In this document: one piece after another, positions 31,000 to 38,758 of the stretch
Layout of the letters: each line of letters starts with the position of its first letter
Position numbering within the stretch: the first letter of the stretch is position 1
Origin: Frigoribacterium sp. Leaf8
Lineage (GTDB): Bacteria; Actinomycetota; Actinomycetes; Actinomycetales; Microbacteriaceae
Assembly (NCBI RefSeq): GCF_001421165.1
Contig: NZ_LMKB01000008.1
Span: forward strand, 117,194 to 156,184
Direction of reading: 5' to 3'
DNA length: 38,991 nucleotides
The notes under the pieces: model-generated
Databases searched by the model: none
Told to the model about the DNA's origin: nothing
What the model saw: the letters and a program-made list of their open reading frames with translations, nothing else
Program-made: the position numbers and the translations under genes

Positions 31000-32673
31000 T
31001 CACTTCAGCCCTTCGGCGAGCGGTCCCAGTGCGAGGACGGGGAAGTAGGTCAGCGCGGTGATGATCACCGAGACGCCGGTGAGCAGGCCCACGAACTGCG
31101 GGCGGTGGGTGGGCAGGGTCCCGGCGGTGGCGGGGACCTTGTCCTGTGCGGCGAAGGAGCCGGCGAGGGCGAGCACGAGCACGATCGGGAGGAAACGGCC
31201 GAGCAGCATCGCGACACCGAGGGTGGTGTTGAACCAGGGGGTGTTCGCCGTGAGGCCGGCGAAGGCGGAGCCGTTGTTGTTCGCGGCGGAGGTGAAGGCG
31301 TAGAGCACCTCGCTGAAGCCGTGCAGGCCCGGGTTCCAGATCGACGTGCCCTCGACGTCGGCACGCACCGCGGGGATCGCGAAGCTCAGCGCCGTGAAGG
31401 CGAGGACGATGGTCGGCGTGACCAGGATGTAGAGGCTGGCGAGCTTGATCTCGCGCGGCCCGATCTTCTTGCCGAGGTACTCCGGGGTGCGGCCGACGAG
31501 CAGGCCCGCGATGAACACCGTGATGACGGCCAGGACGAGCATCCCGTAGAGGCCTGATCCGACGCCGCCGGGGGCGATCTCGCCGAGCATCATGTTGATC
31601 ATCGGCATCATGCCGCCGAGGGCGGTGTACGAGTCGTGCATCGAGTTCACCGCCCCCGTCGACGTCAGGGTCGAGGTGGAACCGAACAGGGTCGATCCCC
31701 AGATGCCGAACCGCGCCTCCTTGCCTTCCATCGCGCCTCCGGCGAGCTGGGTGGCGGTGCCGGCACCGCGGAGCTCGAACCAGGTCATGGCGGTCAGCGA
31801 GACGGCGAAGATCGTCGTCATGACGGCGGCGATCGCGACGCCCTGCTTCGTCGAGCCGACCATGCGGCCGAAGGTGCGCGGCAGCGAGAACGGGATGACG
31901 AGCATCATGAGGATCTCGAACAGGCTCGTCCACGGCGTGGGGTTCTCGAAGGGGTGGGAGCTGTTGGCGTTGAAGAAGCCGCCACCGTTGGTGCCGAGCA
32001 TCTTGATCGCCTCCTGCGAGGCGACGGGCCCGCCGGGGATCGTCGCGGTCCCTCCGGTGAGGGTCGTGACGTCGGTGAACCCGGCGACGTTCTGGACGAC
32101 CCCACCCGCGACGAGCACGAAGGCCGCGACGACGGCCAGGGGGAGCAGCAGGCGGACGAGCGTGCGTGTCAGGTCGACCCAGAAGTTGCCCAGCGTGCCG
32201 CTCTTCGCGCGGGCGAGCCCTCGGATGACGGCCACGGCGACCACGATCCCGACGGCCGCGGAGACGAAGTTCTGGACGGCGAGTCCGCCGAGCTGCACCG
32301 CGTACCCGAGGGTCACGTCGGGAGAGTACGACTGCCAGTTGGTGTTCGTGACGAAGGACGCTGCCGTGTTGAACGACAGGCCCTCGGGGACGGCGGGGAA
32401 GCCGAGCGAGTAGGGCAGGAACGCCTGGAGGCGCTGGATCGCGTAGACGAACAGCACGCCGACGAGCGAGAACGCCAACACGCCGCGGAGGTACGCGGGC
32501 CAGGTCTGCTCGGAGGCGGAGTCGACGCCGATGAGGCGGTAGAAGCCGCGCTCGACGCGGGTGTCCTTCGCCGTCGTGAAGATCCTCGCCATGTGGTCGC
32601 CGAGAGGGCGGTACACGACGACGAGGACGACGACGACCGTGAGGATCTGGAGGATGCCGAACAGCGCGTCCAT
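31000..32673 (-). CDS. kdpA: KdpA, potassium-binding subunit
   Basis: 557 residues with the SKT-channel-like fold of four repeats. The potassium filter segments are visible, for example [22 protein letters not shown], and [12 protein letters not shown]. It takes up potassium with high affinity. The ATG at 32673 shares a base with the kdpF TGA (TGATG). Confidence 0.95.
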   Translation of the reverse strand: MDALFGILQILTVVVVLVVVYRPLGDHMARIFTTAKDTRVERGFYRLIGVDSASEQTWPAYLRGVLAFSLVGVLFVYAIQRLQAFLPYSLGFPAVPEGLSFNTAASFVTNTNWQSYSPDVTLGYAVQLGGLAVQNFVSAAVGIVVAVAVIRGLARAKSGTLGNFWVDLTRTLVRLLLPLAVVAAFVLVAGGVVQNVAGFTDVTTLTGGTATIPGGPVASQEAIKMLGTNGGGFFNANSSHPFENPTPWTSLFEILMMLVIPFSLPRTFGRMVGSTKQGVAIAAVMTTIFAVSLTAMTWFELRGAGTATQLAGGAMEGKEARFGIWGSTLFGSTSTLTSTGAVNSMHDSYTALGGMMPMINMMLGEIAPGGVGSGLYGMLVLAVITVFIAGLLVGRTPEYLGKKIGPREIKLASLYILVTPTIVLAFTALSFAIPAVRADVEGTSIWNPGLHGFSEVLYAFTSAANNNGSAFAGLTANTPWFNTTLGVAMLLGRFLPIVLVLALAGSFAAQDKVPATAGTLPTHRPQFVGLLTGVSVIITALTYFPVLALGPLAEGLK

Positions 32674-32762
32674 CAGAAGCGCTCGGGCTTCACGAGGGCG
32701 TACACGAGGTACGCCAAGGCGGCCACGGCGAGGACGGCGGCCCCGATGCTGAAGACGATCAC
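32673..32762 (-). CDS. kdpF: KdpF, small stabilising subunit
   Basis: 29 residues read by eye from GTG 32762: one membrane helix ([20 protein letters not shown]) followed by ALVKPERF, the typical KdpF ending. It is known to stabilise the complex like a bound lipid. The stop overlaps the kdpA start and the start overlaps the stop of the preceding 27-aa ORF (GTGA). Confidence 0.88.
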   Translation of the reverse strand: MIVFSIGAAVLAVAALAYLVYALVKPERF

Positions 32763-32842
32763 AGCTTCTCGACCCCCTTCGCGACGAGGGACACCACTGC
32801 GAACACAGCGATGACGGCGAGCACGTACACGATGTCGAGCAC
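32759..32842 (-). CDS. 27-residue membrane ORF before kdpF
   Basis: From GTG 32842, with GGAG about 8 nt upstream. It begins [19 protein letters not shown] and ends VAKGVEKL: one helix and a basic tail, with no charged residue inside the helix. It is translationally coupled to kdpF. A similar tiny ORF before kdpF occurs in other actinobacterial kdp operons, from memory. It could be a second KdpF-like subunit or a leader peptide. Confidence 0.7.
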   Translation of the reverse strand: MLDIVYVLAVIAVFAVVSLVAKGVEKL

Positions 32843-32867
32843 TACGACTCCAAGAGGAACGATCGAC

Positions 32868-32958
32868 GGGCCGGACGGCCCGGTGCCCGTCGTGGGCACA
32901 GCGAGTCAGTAGACACCTCGCCGCAGCGTCGATCGCGGGCCCTTACGACTTCCCTACG
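32868..32958 (-). promoter_or_regulatory. kdp operon promoter, KdpE-type direct repeat and leader hairpins
   Basis: A minus-strand -10 candidate TCTACT (32908-32913) has a poor -35. CTTACG (32942-32947) and CCTACG (32953-32958) are direct repeats with 11-bp period, the spacing of OmpR-family sites, at about -41 to -57. Two leader hairpins follow the start: GTGCCC/GGGCAC (32883-32899) and GGGCC/GGCCC (32868-32881). Activation by KdpE is inferred. Confidence 0.6.
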
Positions 32959-33065
32959 CCGAACGCCGTCTTCCTCACGGACACCACACGCCCACCGGGC
33001 ACCGTGCCCCTGGAGCGACGGGCTCCGCCCGACCGTCGAGCGGTGTGACGCTCTACTGTCGCTGG

Positions 33066-33098
33066 GTGCCTTCCTCTTCCCCGCAGGTCCGATGCTGA
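33066..33098 (+). CDS. Possible 10-codon leaderless upstream ORF
   Basis: TACTGT (33054-33059) lies 6 nt before GTG 33066. That frame reads VPSSSPQVRC and stops at 33096-33098, two bases past the ATG of the transporter (33092-33094). Ribosomes ending there could start the transporter, which has no Shine-Dalgarno of its own. The shortness makes it tentative. Confidence 0.35.
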   Translation: MPSSSPQVRC

Positions 33099-34063
33099 CC
33101 GCCGCCGAGTCCTGGCTCGGACGTCGACAGATCGGGCTCTACCTGGTGGCGATCGCGGCTGCCGGTGCGATCGGCCTCACCGTGCCGGGAGCGCACCACC
33201 TCGAGGGAGCGATCGAGCCCGTCCTCGGGCTGCTGTTGTTCGCGACGTTCCTCGGCGTGCCGTTCGCCGCGATCGGGCAGTCCCTCCGAGACGGACGGTT
33301 CCTCGCCGCGGTCGGAGTGCTGAACTTCGTCGTCGTGCCGCTCGTCGTGTTCGGGCTGTCGCGGTTCGTCGCGGACGAGCCGGCCCTGTTGTTCGGGGTG
33401 CTCCTGGTGCTGCTGACCCCGTGCATCGACTACGTGATCGTGTTCGCCGGCCTCGCCGGCGGCGCGTCGGAACGACTCCTCGCCGCCGCGCCGCTGCTGA
33501 TGCTGGCGCAGATCCTCCTCCTGCCGCTCTACCTGCTGCTGTTCGTCGGCCCCGAGGGTGTGGCCGTGGTCGAGGTCGGGCCCTTCGCCCGAGCGTTCCT
33601 GCTGCTCATCGTCGTCCCTCTCGCCGCGGCCGGACTCGTGCAGGCCCTCGGCCGGCGACACCGCGCCGGTGCCCTGGTGGAGCGCACGATGCTGGGCCTC
33701 ATGGTCCCGTTGATGATGGCGACGCTGTTCACGGTCGTGGCCTCGCAGGCCGGGGCCGTCGGAGAGTCCCTGGCGCAGCTTCTCGTGCTGGTGCCGCTCT
33801 ACGCCGGATTCCTCGTCGTCATGGCGGCACTCGGCCTCGGCGTCGGCCGCGTCGCCCGGTTGGACGTTCCGGCCACGCGGGCTCTGATGTTCAGCGGAGC
33901 CACGCGCAACTCGCTCGTGGTCCTGCCGCTGGCGCTGGCCTTGCCGGCGTCGCTCTCGCTCGCGCCGGTCGTCGTCGTGACCCAGACCCTCGTCGAACTC
34001 GTCGGCATGATCGTCTTCGTCCGGGTCGTCCCACGCCTAGTCCGGGGTCAGCCGGTGGAGTAG
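33092..34063 (+). CDS. ACR3/SBF-type transporter (arsenic-resistance-like)
   Basis: 323 residues with about ten membrane helices. LVLLTPCIDYVIVFAGLAGGASERLL is the ACR3-like helix-4 motif, with a Cys in TPC as in arsenite transporters, and MFSGATRNSLVVLPLALALP is the second conserved crossing. Relatives in the bile acid:Na+ symporter superfamily export arsenite or move organic anions. There is no arsR or arsC nearby, so the arsenic role is unproven. The initiation may depend on the small upstream ORF described separately. It is convergent with the carbamoyltransferase-like gene. Confidence 0.75.
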   Translation: MLTAAESWLGRRQIGLYLVAIAAAGAIGLTVPGAHHLEGAIEPVLGLLLFATFLGVPFAAIGQSLRDGRFLAAVGVLNFVVVPLVVFGLSRFVADEPALLFGVLLVLLTPCIDYVIVFAGLAGGASERLLAAAPLLMLAQILLLPLYLLLFVGPEGVAVVEVGPFARAFLLLIVVPLAAAGLVQALGRRHRAGALVERTMLGLMVPLMMATLFTVVASQAGAVGESLAQLLVLVPLYAGFLVVMAALGLGVGRVARLDVPATRALMFSGATRNSLVVLPLALALPASLSLAPVVVVTQTLVELVGMIVFVRVVPRLVRGQPVE

Positions 34064-34082
34064 CCGGCTTCGAGGTCCTGGG

Positions 34083-34904
34083 TCATCCCAGATCCAGGCA
34101 GAACGCCATGACCGCTTGCTGGACCGGCAGGAGGGATGCCTTGAAGGCGTGGCCGACGAAGGCGGGGTGCGCGATGGCGTCGGCACTCACCTCGACGCCG
34201 CGGAGGAACGGTGGGCACGGGTTCAGCCGTGCGCCCGTCGGCGCCGTGTCGAGCAGAGCCGAGTTGATGCGGTACGGCGCGAGGAGTTCCTCGTGCTCGC
34301 CCGGGCCGTCCGTGAGGATCACGTCGGCGGATCGGATCGCCGTCTCGAGGTCGTCGGTCCATCGGGCGCCGGGACTCCGGAGCCCCGCGGGGCAACACTG
34401 GACGAGATCGAGCTGCAGTGCACGGGCCGCCTCCTGCCAGGCGCCCGCGATGTTGCCGTCGGCCCCGACGAACAGGAAGCGCAGGGACCCCAGCTCGCTC
34501 TGCTGCCGGAGGGACCAGAGGTCGGAGAGCACCTCGCACGGGTGGTTCCGCTCGGTCATCGCATTGACGACCGGGACCGTGTCGACTGCAGCCAGCCCCT
34601 CCAGGACGGCGAGATCCCGGTGTCGGGCGACGATGACGTCGGCCCAGGCGCCGAGGTACTCGGCGACGTCCTCGAGGGCCTCGGACTTGTCAAGCGTCGT
34701 GTCCGGGAGCACGACCGGCTGGAGGCCCATCAGGGCGGCACCGCGTTCGAACGTCACCCGGGTGCGCAGGCTGGCCGGGGGGAAGAACATGACGGCGCAG
34801 CCCGCTGTCACCGGGCCGCGTCCGTCGCGGTAGGCGTCGGCGAGCGCGAACACCCGGTCGATGTCGGAGGGGCCCAGGTCGTCGAGTCTGATCAGGGAAG
34901 GCAC
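34083..34904 (-). CDS. Ornithine/aspartate carbamoyltransferase-like protein
   Basis: 273 residues, shorter than the usual 300-330. SLRTRVTFE (45-53) is the carbamoyl-phosphate motif (S-x-R-T-R), VARHRD provides a further phosphate contact and NHPCEVLSDL (120-129) stands where ornithine enzymes have HPCQ. The second-substrate motif HCLP is replaced by NPCPPFLRG. The end, GHAFKASLLPVQQAVM, matches the family. The second substrate is therefore probably not ornithine. There are no arginine-synthesis genes nearby. GTG 34904 lies 6 nt after TACGGT (34911-34916), so a leaderless start is likely. Confidence 0.75.
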   Translation of the reverse strand: MPSLIRLDDLGPSDIDRVFALADAYRDGRGPVTAGCAVMFFPPASLRTRVTFERGAALMGLQPVVLPDTTLDKSEALEDVAEYLGAWADVIVARHRDLAVLEGLAAVDTVPVVNAMTERNHPCEVLSDLWSLRQQSELGSLRFLFVGADGNIAGAWQEAARALQLDLVQCCPAGLRSPGARWTDDLETAIRSADVILTDGPGEHEELLAPYRINSALLDTAPTGARLNPCPPFLRGVEVSADAIAHPAFVGHAFKASLLPVQQAVMAFCLDLG

Positions 34905-35044
34905 CCTGCCACCGTAGAAGACGGACGGGACCGTCCGGGCAGGCCGCTCAAGAGCGCCAAGAGCTACCGCCGGTCGGCCCGCTGGGTATCCCCTGCCGGG
35001 CGGACGCGGGTTGCGAACTAACGGTGCGGTCGCTGACTTCGGTC

Positions 35045-35338
35045 ATGCCACGGGAAGCCACGCAGGAGGCGATCGAGCGGACGGAGGCGGACGGGTTCAG
35101 GCCGGTGCTCGGCCCGGGGAGCATCACCACGATGATCCACGTCGTTCACCGAGTCGGCAGGCCTGAGCGCTCTCGCGTCAGCCTCGGCGAACCACCCGCG
35201 TTCTTGGAACATGACGACCTCCGTCGGTTGCGAGAAGCATCCCAGTGGGACGGGTCGCGGTCAACGACGCTCTTCGAGACGCTGACGCAGGCAGTAGGTT
35301 CGCCACGTGGTGGAAGACTTTCGACGAGCGACGACTGA
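35045..35338 (+). CDS. Hypothetical protein, weak coding evidence
   Basis: 97 residues from ATG 35045, or 104 from GTG 35024. It begins MPREATQEAIERTEADGF and contains SITTMIHVVHRVGRPERSRV. No family and no ribosome site are seen, and the codon pattern is less biased than in neighbouring genes. The gap 34905-35044 upstream shows no other gene. Confidence 0.35.
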   Translation: MPREATQEAIERTEADGFRPVLGPGSITTMIHVVHRVGRPERSRVSLGEPPAFLEHDDLRRLREASQWDGSRSTTLFETLTQAVGSPRGGRLSTSDD

Positions 35339-35557
35339 CCGTCACGCCGCCGGAACTTCCTCCCACGCGACGTAGCACCCTGGTGTTCGCCCCCAGGGCT
35401 CGTCGTCCTCGCGGCGGCACGAACCACGTCTCTCTTGGCACTGGTCCATCAGGACGATGAATACAGCACGCCTGCGCGCTCTCGCGGCCTGAACTGGTCG
35501 GCGAAATCGCGTTCGTTCGGGCCCCAGACCTTGGTCCACAGCCAGTAGCGGCCGCTC
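35339..35557. other. Gap without a supported gene
   Basis: Several short frames exist on both strands, but none has a ribosome site, a motif or the third-position GC bias of the real genes. I see no promoter or hairpin worth naming. It may be decayed sequence. Confidence 0.5.
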
Positions 35558-35707
35558 TCAGAGCGGGAAGAGTTCACACTCGATCATCTCGCGACTGATC
35601 GACCGGCACATCAGCCCGAAGTAGTCATCTCGCGCGCAGCAGCGGAGCCGCAGAAGACCATCGTCTAGCGGGGCTGGTGGCAGATCGGTGAATGTGCTCG
35701 TTCGCAC
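35558..35707 (-). CDS. 49-residue ORF, possibly a GNAT remnant
   Basis: From GTG 35707. The start TFTDLPPAPLDDGLLRLRC resembles the opening of GNAT acetyltransferases (PPxPLxxGxLxLR), but the rest (CRSISREMIECELFPL) does not continue the fold. It is read as a truncated relative or a chance frame. The gap to the lysozyme start at 35729 is only 21 bp and divergent. Confidence 0.3.
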   Translation of the reverse strand: MRTSTFTDLPPAPLDDGLLRLRCCARDDYFGLMCRSISREMIECELFPL

Positions 35708-35728
35708 GGCCCCGTAGCCTTTCGTCCC

Positions 35729-36538
35729 ATGGGGCCTGAGGCGAACGAACATGACGAGGACAGAGACGACGCCTCGGCCCGAACAGGCGCGGTTCCTCGA
35801 GGACGGCGGCGGCGCCGCATCGTCCTTTCGGCCGCCGTGGTCGCCCTCGCATCGCTCGCCGTCGCCGCGCTGCTCTTCACGGGAACGCTCTGGCCCACCC
35901 GCACGGCGGCCCTCAGGTACCCGGTGCAGGGCGTCGACGTATCCGCCTACCAGGGCACGATCGACTGGGGCGTCCTGGCGGAGGAGGACATCGACTTCGC
36001 GTGGATCAAGGCGACGGAAGGCTCGAGCTACCGAGATCCCCGGTTCGAGGACAACTGGGCCGACGCACACGACACCGACCTATTCGTCGGCGCCTACCAC
36101 TTCCTCAGTGTCGACAGCCCGGGAACGGACCAAGCAGCCAACGTCATCGCCACCGTCTCCCGGAACAGGGGCGACCTGCCCGTCGTGGTCGACGTCGAGT
36201 GCTACGCCGAGTACTGCGATGCCCCTCCCTCGGCAGCCACGGTCCGGGAGGTGCTGGACCCGCTCCTCCTCGCGATCGAACAGCATTACGGCCGACCCGC
36301 TGTGCTCTACGCGACCCGCGATTGGTACGAGCGATACCTCGCCGGGAGCTACCCCGCCAACCCCATCTGGTTCCGCTCGGTCGCCACCTCCCCGCGTCTC
36401 ACCGATGACCGCGACTGGACTTTCTGGCAGTGGTCCGCGCGTGAGCAGCTCGACGGGTACGACGGCGACGAAGAGTTCATCGACATGAACGCCTTTCGAG
36501 GCACCCGAGAAGATCTGGAGTCGTTGCTGCTGCCTTGA
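35729..36538 (+). CDS. GH25 family lysozyme, membrane-anchored
   Basis: 269 residues. A charged N terminus with GRRRRR and one membrane helix (about 31-52) leave the catalytic domain outside. VQGVDVSAYQGTIDW (Asp70), FAWIKATEGSSYRDPRF (Glu97), GAYHFLSVDSPGTDQA and PVVVDVECYAEYC (Asp155, Glu157) are the GH25 signature. The WFRSVA and WTFWQWS segments line the substrate groove. It cleaves peptidoglycan. TAGCCT (35715-35720) lies 8 nt before the ATG, so it is probably leaderless. GC content appears somewhat lower than that of the kdp genes. Confidence 0.92.
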   Translation: MGPEANEHDEDRDDASARTGAVPRGRRRRRIVLSAAVVALASLAVAALLFTGTLWPTRTAALRYPVQGVDVSAYQGTIDWGVLAEEDIDFAWIKATEGSSYRDPRFEDNWADAHDTDLFVGAYHFLSVDSPGTDQAANVIATVSRNRGDLPVVVDVECYAEYCDAPPSAATVREVLDPLLLAIEQHYGRPAVLYATRDWYERYLAGSYPANPIWFRSVATSPRLTDDRDWTFWQWSAREQLDGYDGDEEFIDMNAFRGTREDLESLLLP

Positions 36539-36627
36539 TGCCCCGCCGTCGCGGCCGCGCTGATGCCCGCAGCAGCATCCCCGACCGAGACAGCGCCGGG
36601 GCCTGCGACGCATGAGGTCCCTTGCAC

Positions 36628-36648
36628 TCACGGCGACAGCGGCCGTGA
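36628..36648. terminator. Hairpin between lysozyme and hydrolase genes
   Basis: TCACGGC (36628-36634) pairs perfectly with GCCGTGA (36642-36648) over a 7-nt loop, in the gap between these convergent genes. There is no U-tract. It is a plausible but unproven terminator. Confidence 0.45.
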
Positions 36649-36666
36649 TCGCGAGAGACCGTGACG

Positions 36667-37617
36667 CTACTGGGTGTCGACGTGCCCGATCGGGTCGCCG
36701 GCTCGGCGGAGAGCGTCCCGGGCCGCGGGCCAGGCGCCCCCGTCGACGCGGAGAGCGGTGCGGAGGTAGGCGGTGCTCATGCGCTGGATGACGGCGACCC
36801 GTTCGGGGTTCTCGTCGGTGGTCTCGGCCACTTCGTAGCCGACGATCCCGCCCAGGGCATGTTCTCCGCCGTGCAGGGTGAGGAGGTCGGTGGCGCCGGG
36901 GCTGTGCGTGTAGGCGTCGGTGAACCAGTCCGGTCCGCGGCTGGACATCGTGGATTGGTCGTGGTCGCCGGCGACGACGAGGGTCGGGGTGGTGAGCTCA
37001 CGGAACGACGGGCGCATGAAGGGGAAGTTCGCCTGCGCGAAGGGGTGCAGGTCGTCGCCGCCGAGACCGGTGGCGGCGAAGAGGATGCCCGCGGTGACGC
37101 GGCTGTCGGACATGTCGTCTCCGACGTGGCCCTCCTCGTCGACGATGCGTGCACCGAGGAGTGTCTGCGCTGTCTGGCCGCCCCAGGAGTGACCTGTCGC
37201 GGCGATCCGGTCGCGGTCGACGCGGCCGGCGAGACCCGGGACGGCCCCTTCGACGGTGTCGAGCTGGTCGAGGACGCGGGTCAGGTCGGCGATGCGTTCG
37301 GTCCAGATCGTCGGGAAGACCGGGTGGTCGAACCCGAACCCGTTCCGCCTCGAGTCGAGGTGCGTGGGCTGGACGACGACGAAGCCGCGCGAGGCCCAGA
37401 ACGCGGCCAGGGGCGCGTACCCGTCGAGGTTCCAGCCGTTGCCGTGCGAGAACACGACGACAGGCAGGTCGCCTCCCGTGGCGGGTGCCGACACGCGGAC
37501 CTCGAGCGGGACGGCGCGCCCCGGGGCCGACAAGGTGACCGGCGCGACGGAGACGACCGGGCCGGCGCCGACGGCGCCGACGATCTCGTCCAGTGCGGTG
37601 ACGAGTGATGAGGACAT
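36667..37617 (-). CDS. Alpha/beta hydrolase (chlorophyllase/PET-hydrolase-like)
   Basis: 316 residues. VVVFSHGNGWNLDGY forms the oxyanion-hole strand, AATGHSWGGQTAQ is the nucleophile elbow (GxSxGG), GDHDQST carries the acid candidate and TLHGGEHALGG the His. No signal peptide is seen, so it is cytoplasmic. Substrate unknown; esterases and dienelactone-type enzymes are similar. The ATG at 37617 is preceded by AAAGG. It is divergent from a TetR-family gene, and a symmetric operator lies over its promoter, so TetR repression is likely. Confidence 0.82.
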   Translation of the reverse strand: MSSSLVTALDEIVGAVGAGPVVSVAPVTLSAPGRAVPLEVRVSAPATGGDLPVVVFSHGNGWNLDGYAPLAAFWASRGFVVVQPTHLDSRRNGFGFDHPVFPTIWTERIADLTRVLDQLDTVEGAVPGLAGRVDRDRIAATGHSWGGQTAQTLLGARIVDEEGHVGDDMSDSRVTAGILFAATGLGGDDLHPFAQANFPFMRPSFRELTTPTLVVAGDHDQSTMSSRGPDWFTDAYTHSPGATDLLTLHGGEHALGGIVGYEVAETTDENPERVAVIQRMSTAYLRTALRVDGGAWPAARDALRRAGDPIGHVDTQ

Positions 37618-37651
37618 GGAGGGTGCCTTTCGTCGGGAGTCACGCTCTGCG

Positions 37652-37706
37652 ATACTGCTTATCGGAGCGCTGCTCCGCAACATTACGGAACGCTGCTCCG
37701 TTAAGC
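37652..37706. promoter_or_regulatory. Shared promoter with double palindromic TetR operator
   Basis: CGGAGC-GCT-GCTCCG (37663-37677, perfect arms) and CGGAAC-GCT-GCTCCG (37686-37700) are 23 bp apart, flanked by TGCTTA and TAAGCA so that the whole 51 bp is one large palindrome. For the hydrolase, the minus-strand -35 TTGCGG (37675-37680), a 17-bp spacer and -10 CAGTAT (37652-37657) place the first operator inside the spacer. Confidence 0.78.
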
Positions 37707-37738
37707 AAGCACCGGTTCGACCCGATCGAGGAGGCGCC

Positions 37739-38365
37739 ATGCCCGACACGCAGGACGGTGACGCCCCAGCCGCACAGCCACGGCCGGTGGGCCGACCCCG
37801 CAGGAGCCAGCAGGCTCTCCTGGACGCGGCTGCGGCGGTGTTCGTGGAGTCCGGCGTCGACGCTCCCGTCCGCGAGATCGCGACGAAGGCCGGCGTGGGG
37901 GTCGGCACCGTCTACCGGCACTTCCCGACCCGGCCTGAGCTGGTCGTCGCGGTCTACCGACACCAGGTCGAGGCCTGCGCCGAGGCCGGGCCGCGACTGC
38001 TCGCCGAGAGCGCGACCCCGGAAGGAGCCCTGCGTACGTGGGTGGCGCTCTTCGTGGACTTCCTCGTGACGAAGCACGGCCTCGCCACCGCCCTCCACGG
38101 TGACGCCGCTGGCTCCCACGCACTCCACGAGTACTTCGTGGGCCGCCTCGTACCGGTCTGCGGGTCACTCCTCGCCGCGGCCCGCGCCGATCTCGGCCCC
38201 ACGGACGACGAGGCGGCCCTGGATGGGTACAACCTCCTCAAAGGCGTCGGCAACCTGTGCATCGGCGCCGCGAGCGACTCTGACTACGACGCCGATCGGC
38301 TCGTCCAAGCCCTGATATCCGGCGCACTCACCCCAGAGTCATCACGGCTCGAAGGCCCCCGGTAA
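37739..38365 (+). CDS. TetR-family transcriptional repressor
   Basis: 208 residues. The N-terminal HTH is clear (ALLDAAAAVFVESGVDAPVREIATKAGVGVGTVYRHFPTR split across residues about 25-63). The ligand domain ends with GYNLLKGVGNLCIGAAS. ATG 37739 follows AGGAGG (37729-37734) at only 4 nt; that ribosome site is part of an AGGAGGCGC word. It probably controls itself and the divergent hydrolase. The inducer is unknown. Confidence 0.9.
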   Translation: MPDTQDGDAPAAQPRPVGRPRRSQQALLDAAAAVFVESGVDAPVREIATKAGVGVGTVYRHFPTRPELVVAVYRHQVEACAEAGPRLLAESATPEGALRTWVALFVDFLVTKHGLATALHGDAAGSHALHEYFVGRLVPVCGSLLAAARADLGPTDDEAALDGYNLLKGVGNLCIGAASDSDYDADRLVQALISGALTPESSRLEGPR

Positions 38366-38488
38366 CCCATCCCCTAGTGCGACGCCCGGCCGTGGCGACA
38401 GACCCACATTTCGCAACCTGCTCTGGAACGAAACTGAATAGGCTGTGAGACTCGACGACATGCGTTGCCTATCGAAGAGGTAAGTGGT

Positions 38489-38758
38489 TTGCCCCAAGAA
38501 ACTTCCGACCGCCTCAGCCGTTATGCGGTGGCATCCGTCGCTGTAGGTGTCCTGGCGCTGGTCTTGCTCTGGGCGTTTGGTGCGCCAACCCTTGTGACCG
38601 CATTTGGTGCCGGGCTGGGACACCTGGCATTGCAGGACATCAAGCGAACGAGATCCCGCGGCATCGCCCTGGCCTCGGTGGGCCTGACACTTGCGTACGG
38701 CCTGACGCTCAGCTCGATCATCCGATTCATTCCATCGGCGATCAATGGGCTCAACTAG
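38489..38758 (+). CDS. Small membrane protein, DUF4190-like
   Basis: 89 residues from TTG 38489, which follows GAAGAGG at 8 nt. A longer frame from TTG 38465 has no such site. There are two membrane segments (about 12-32 and 60-80) joined by a polar part with GHLALQDIKRTRSRGIALA, as in DUF4190 proteins, which have a glycine-rich helix pair around a basic loop. The base composition is clearly less GC-rich than the rest of the window, suggesting a different history. TAGGCT near 38440 may be its -10. Confidence 0.62.
   Translation: MPQETSDRLSRYAVASVAVGVLALVLLWAFGAPTLVTAFGAGLGHLALQDIKRTRSRGIALASVGLTLAYGLTLSSIIRFIPSAINGLN

Noticed and set aside
28742-31048. 768-residue plus-strand open frame over kdpB and kdpC
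   Set aside because: Antisense shadow of two certain genes; composition is Asp/Arg/Gly-rich with no motif.
28838-31933. 1031-residue frame starting inside kdpA and ending as kdpB
   Set aside because: The first 310 residues are an out-of-frame reading of kdpA. The real kdpB starts at 30997.
33092-34063. Naming the transporter arsB or acr3
   Set aside because: The Cys in TPC fits, but there are no arsenic genes nearby and the superfamily is broad.
35146-35539. Short minus-strand frames of 65-93 residues
   Set aside because: No start signals, no motifs and Arg-rich composition typical of chance frames.
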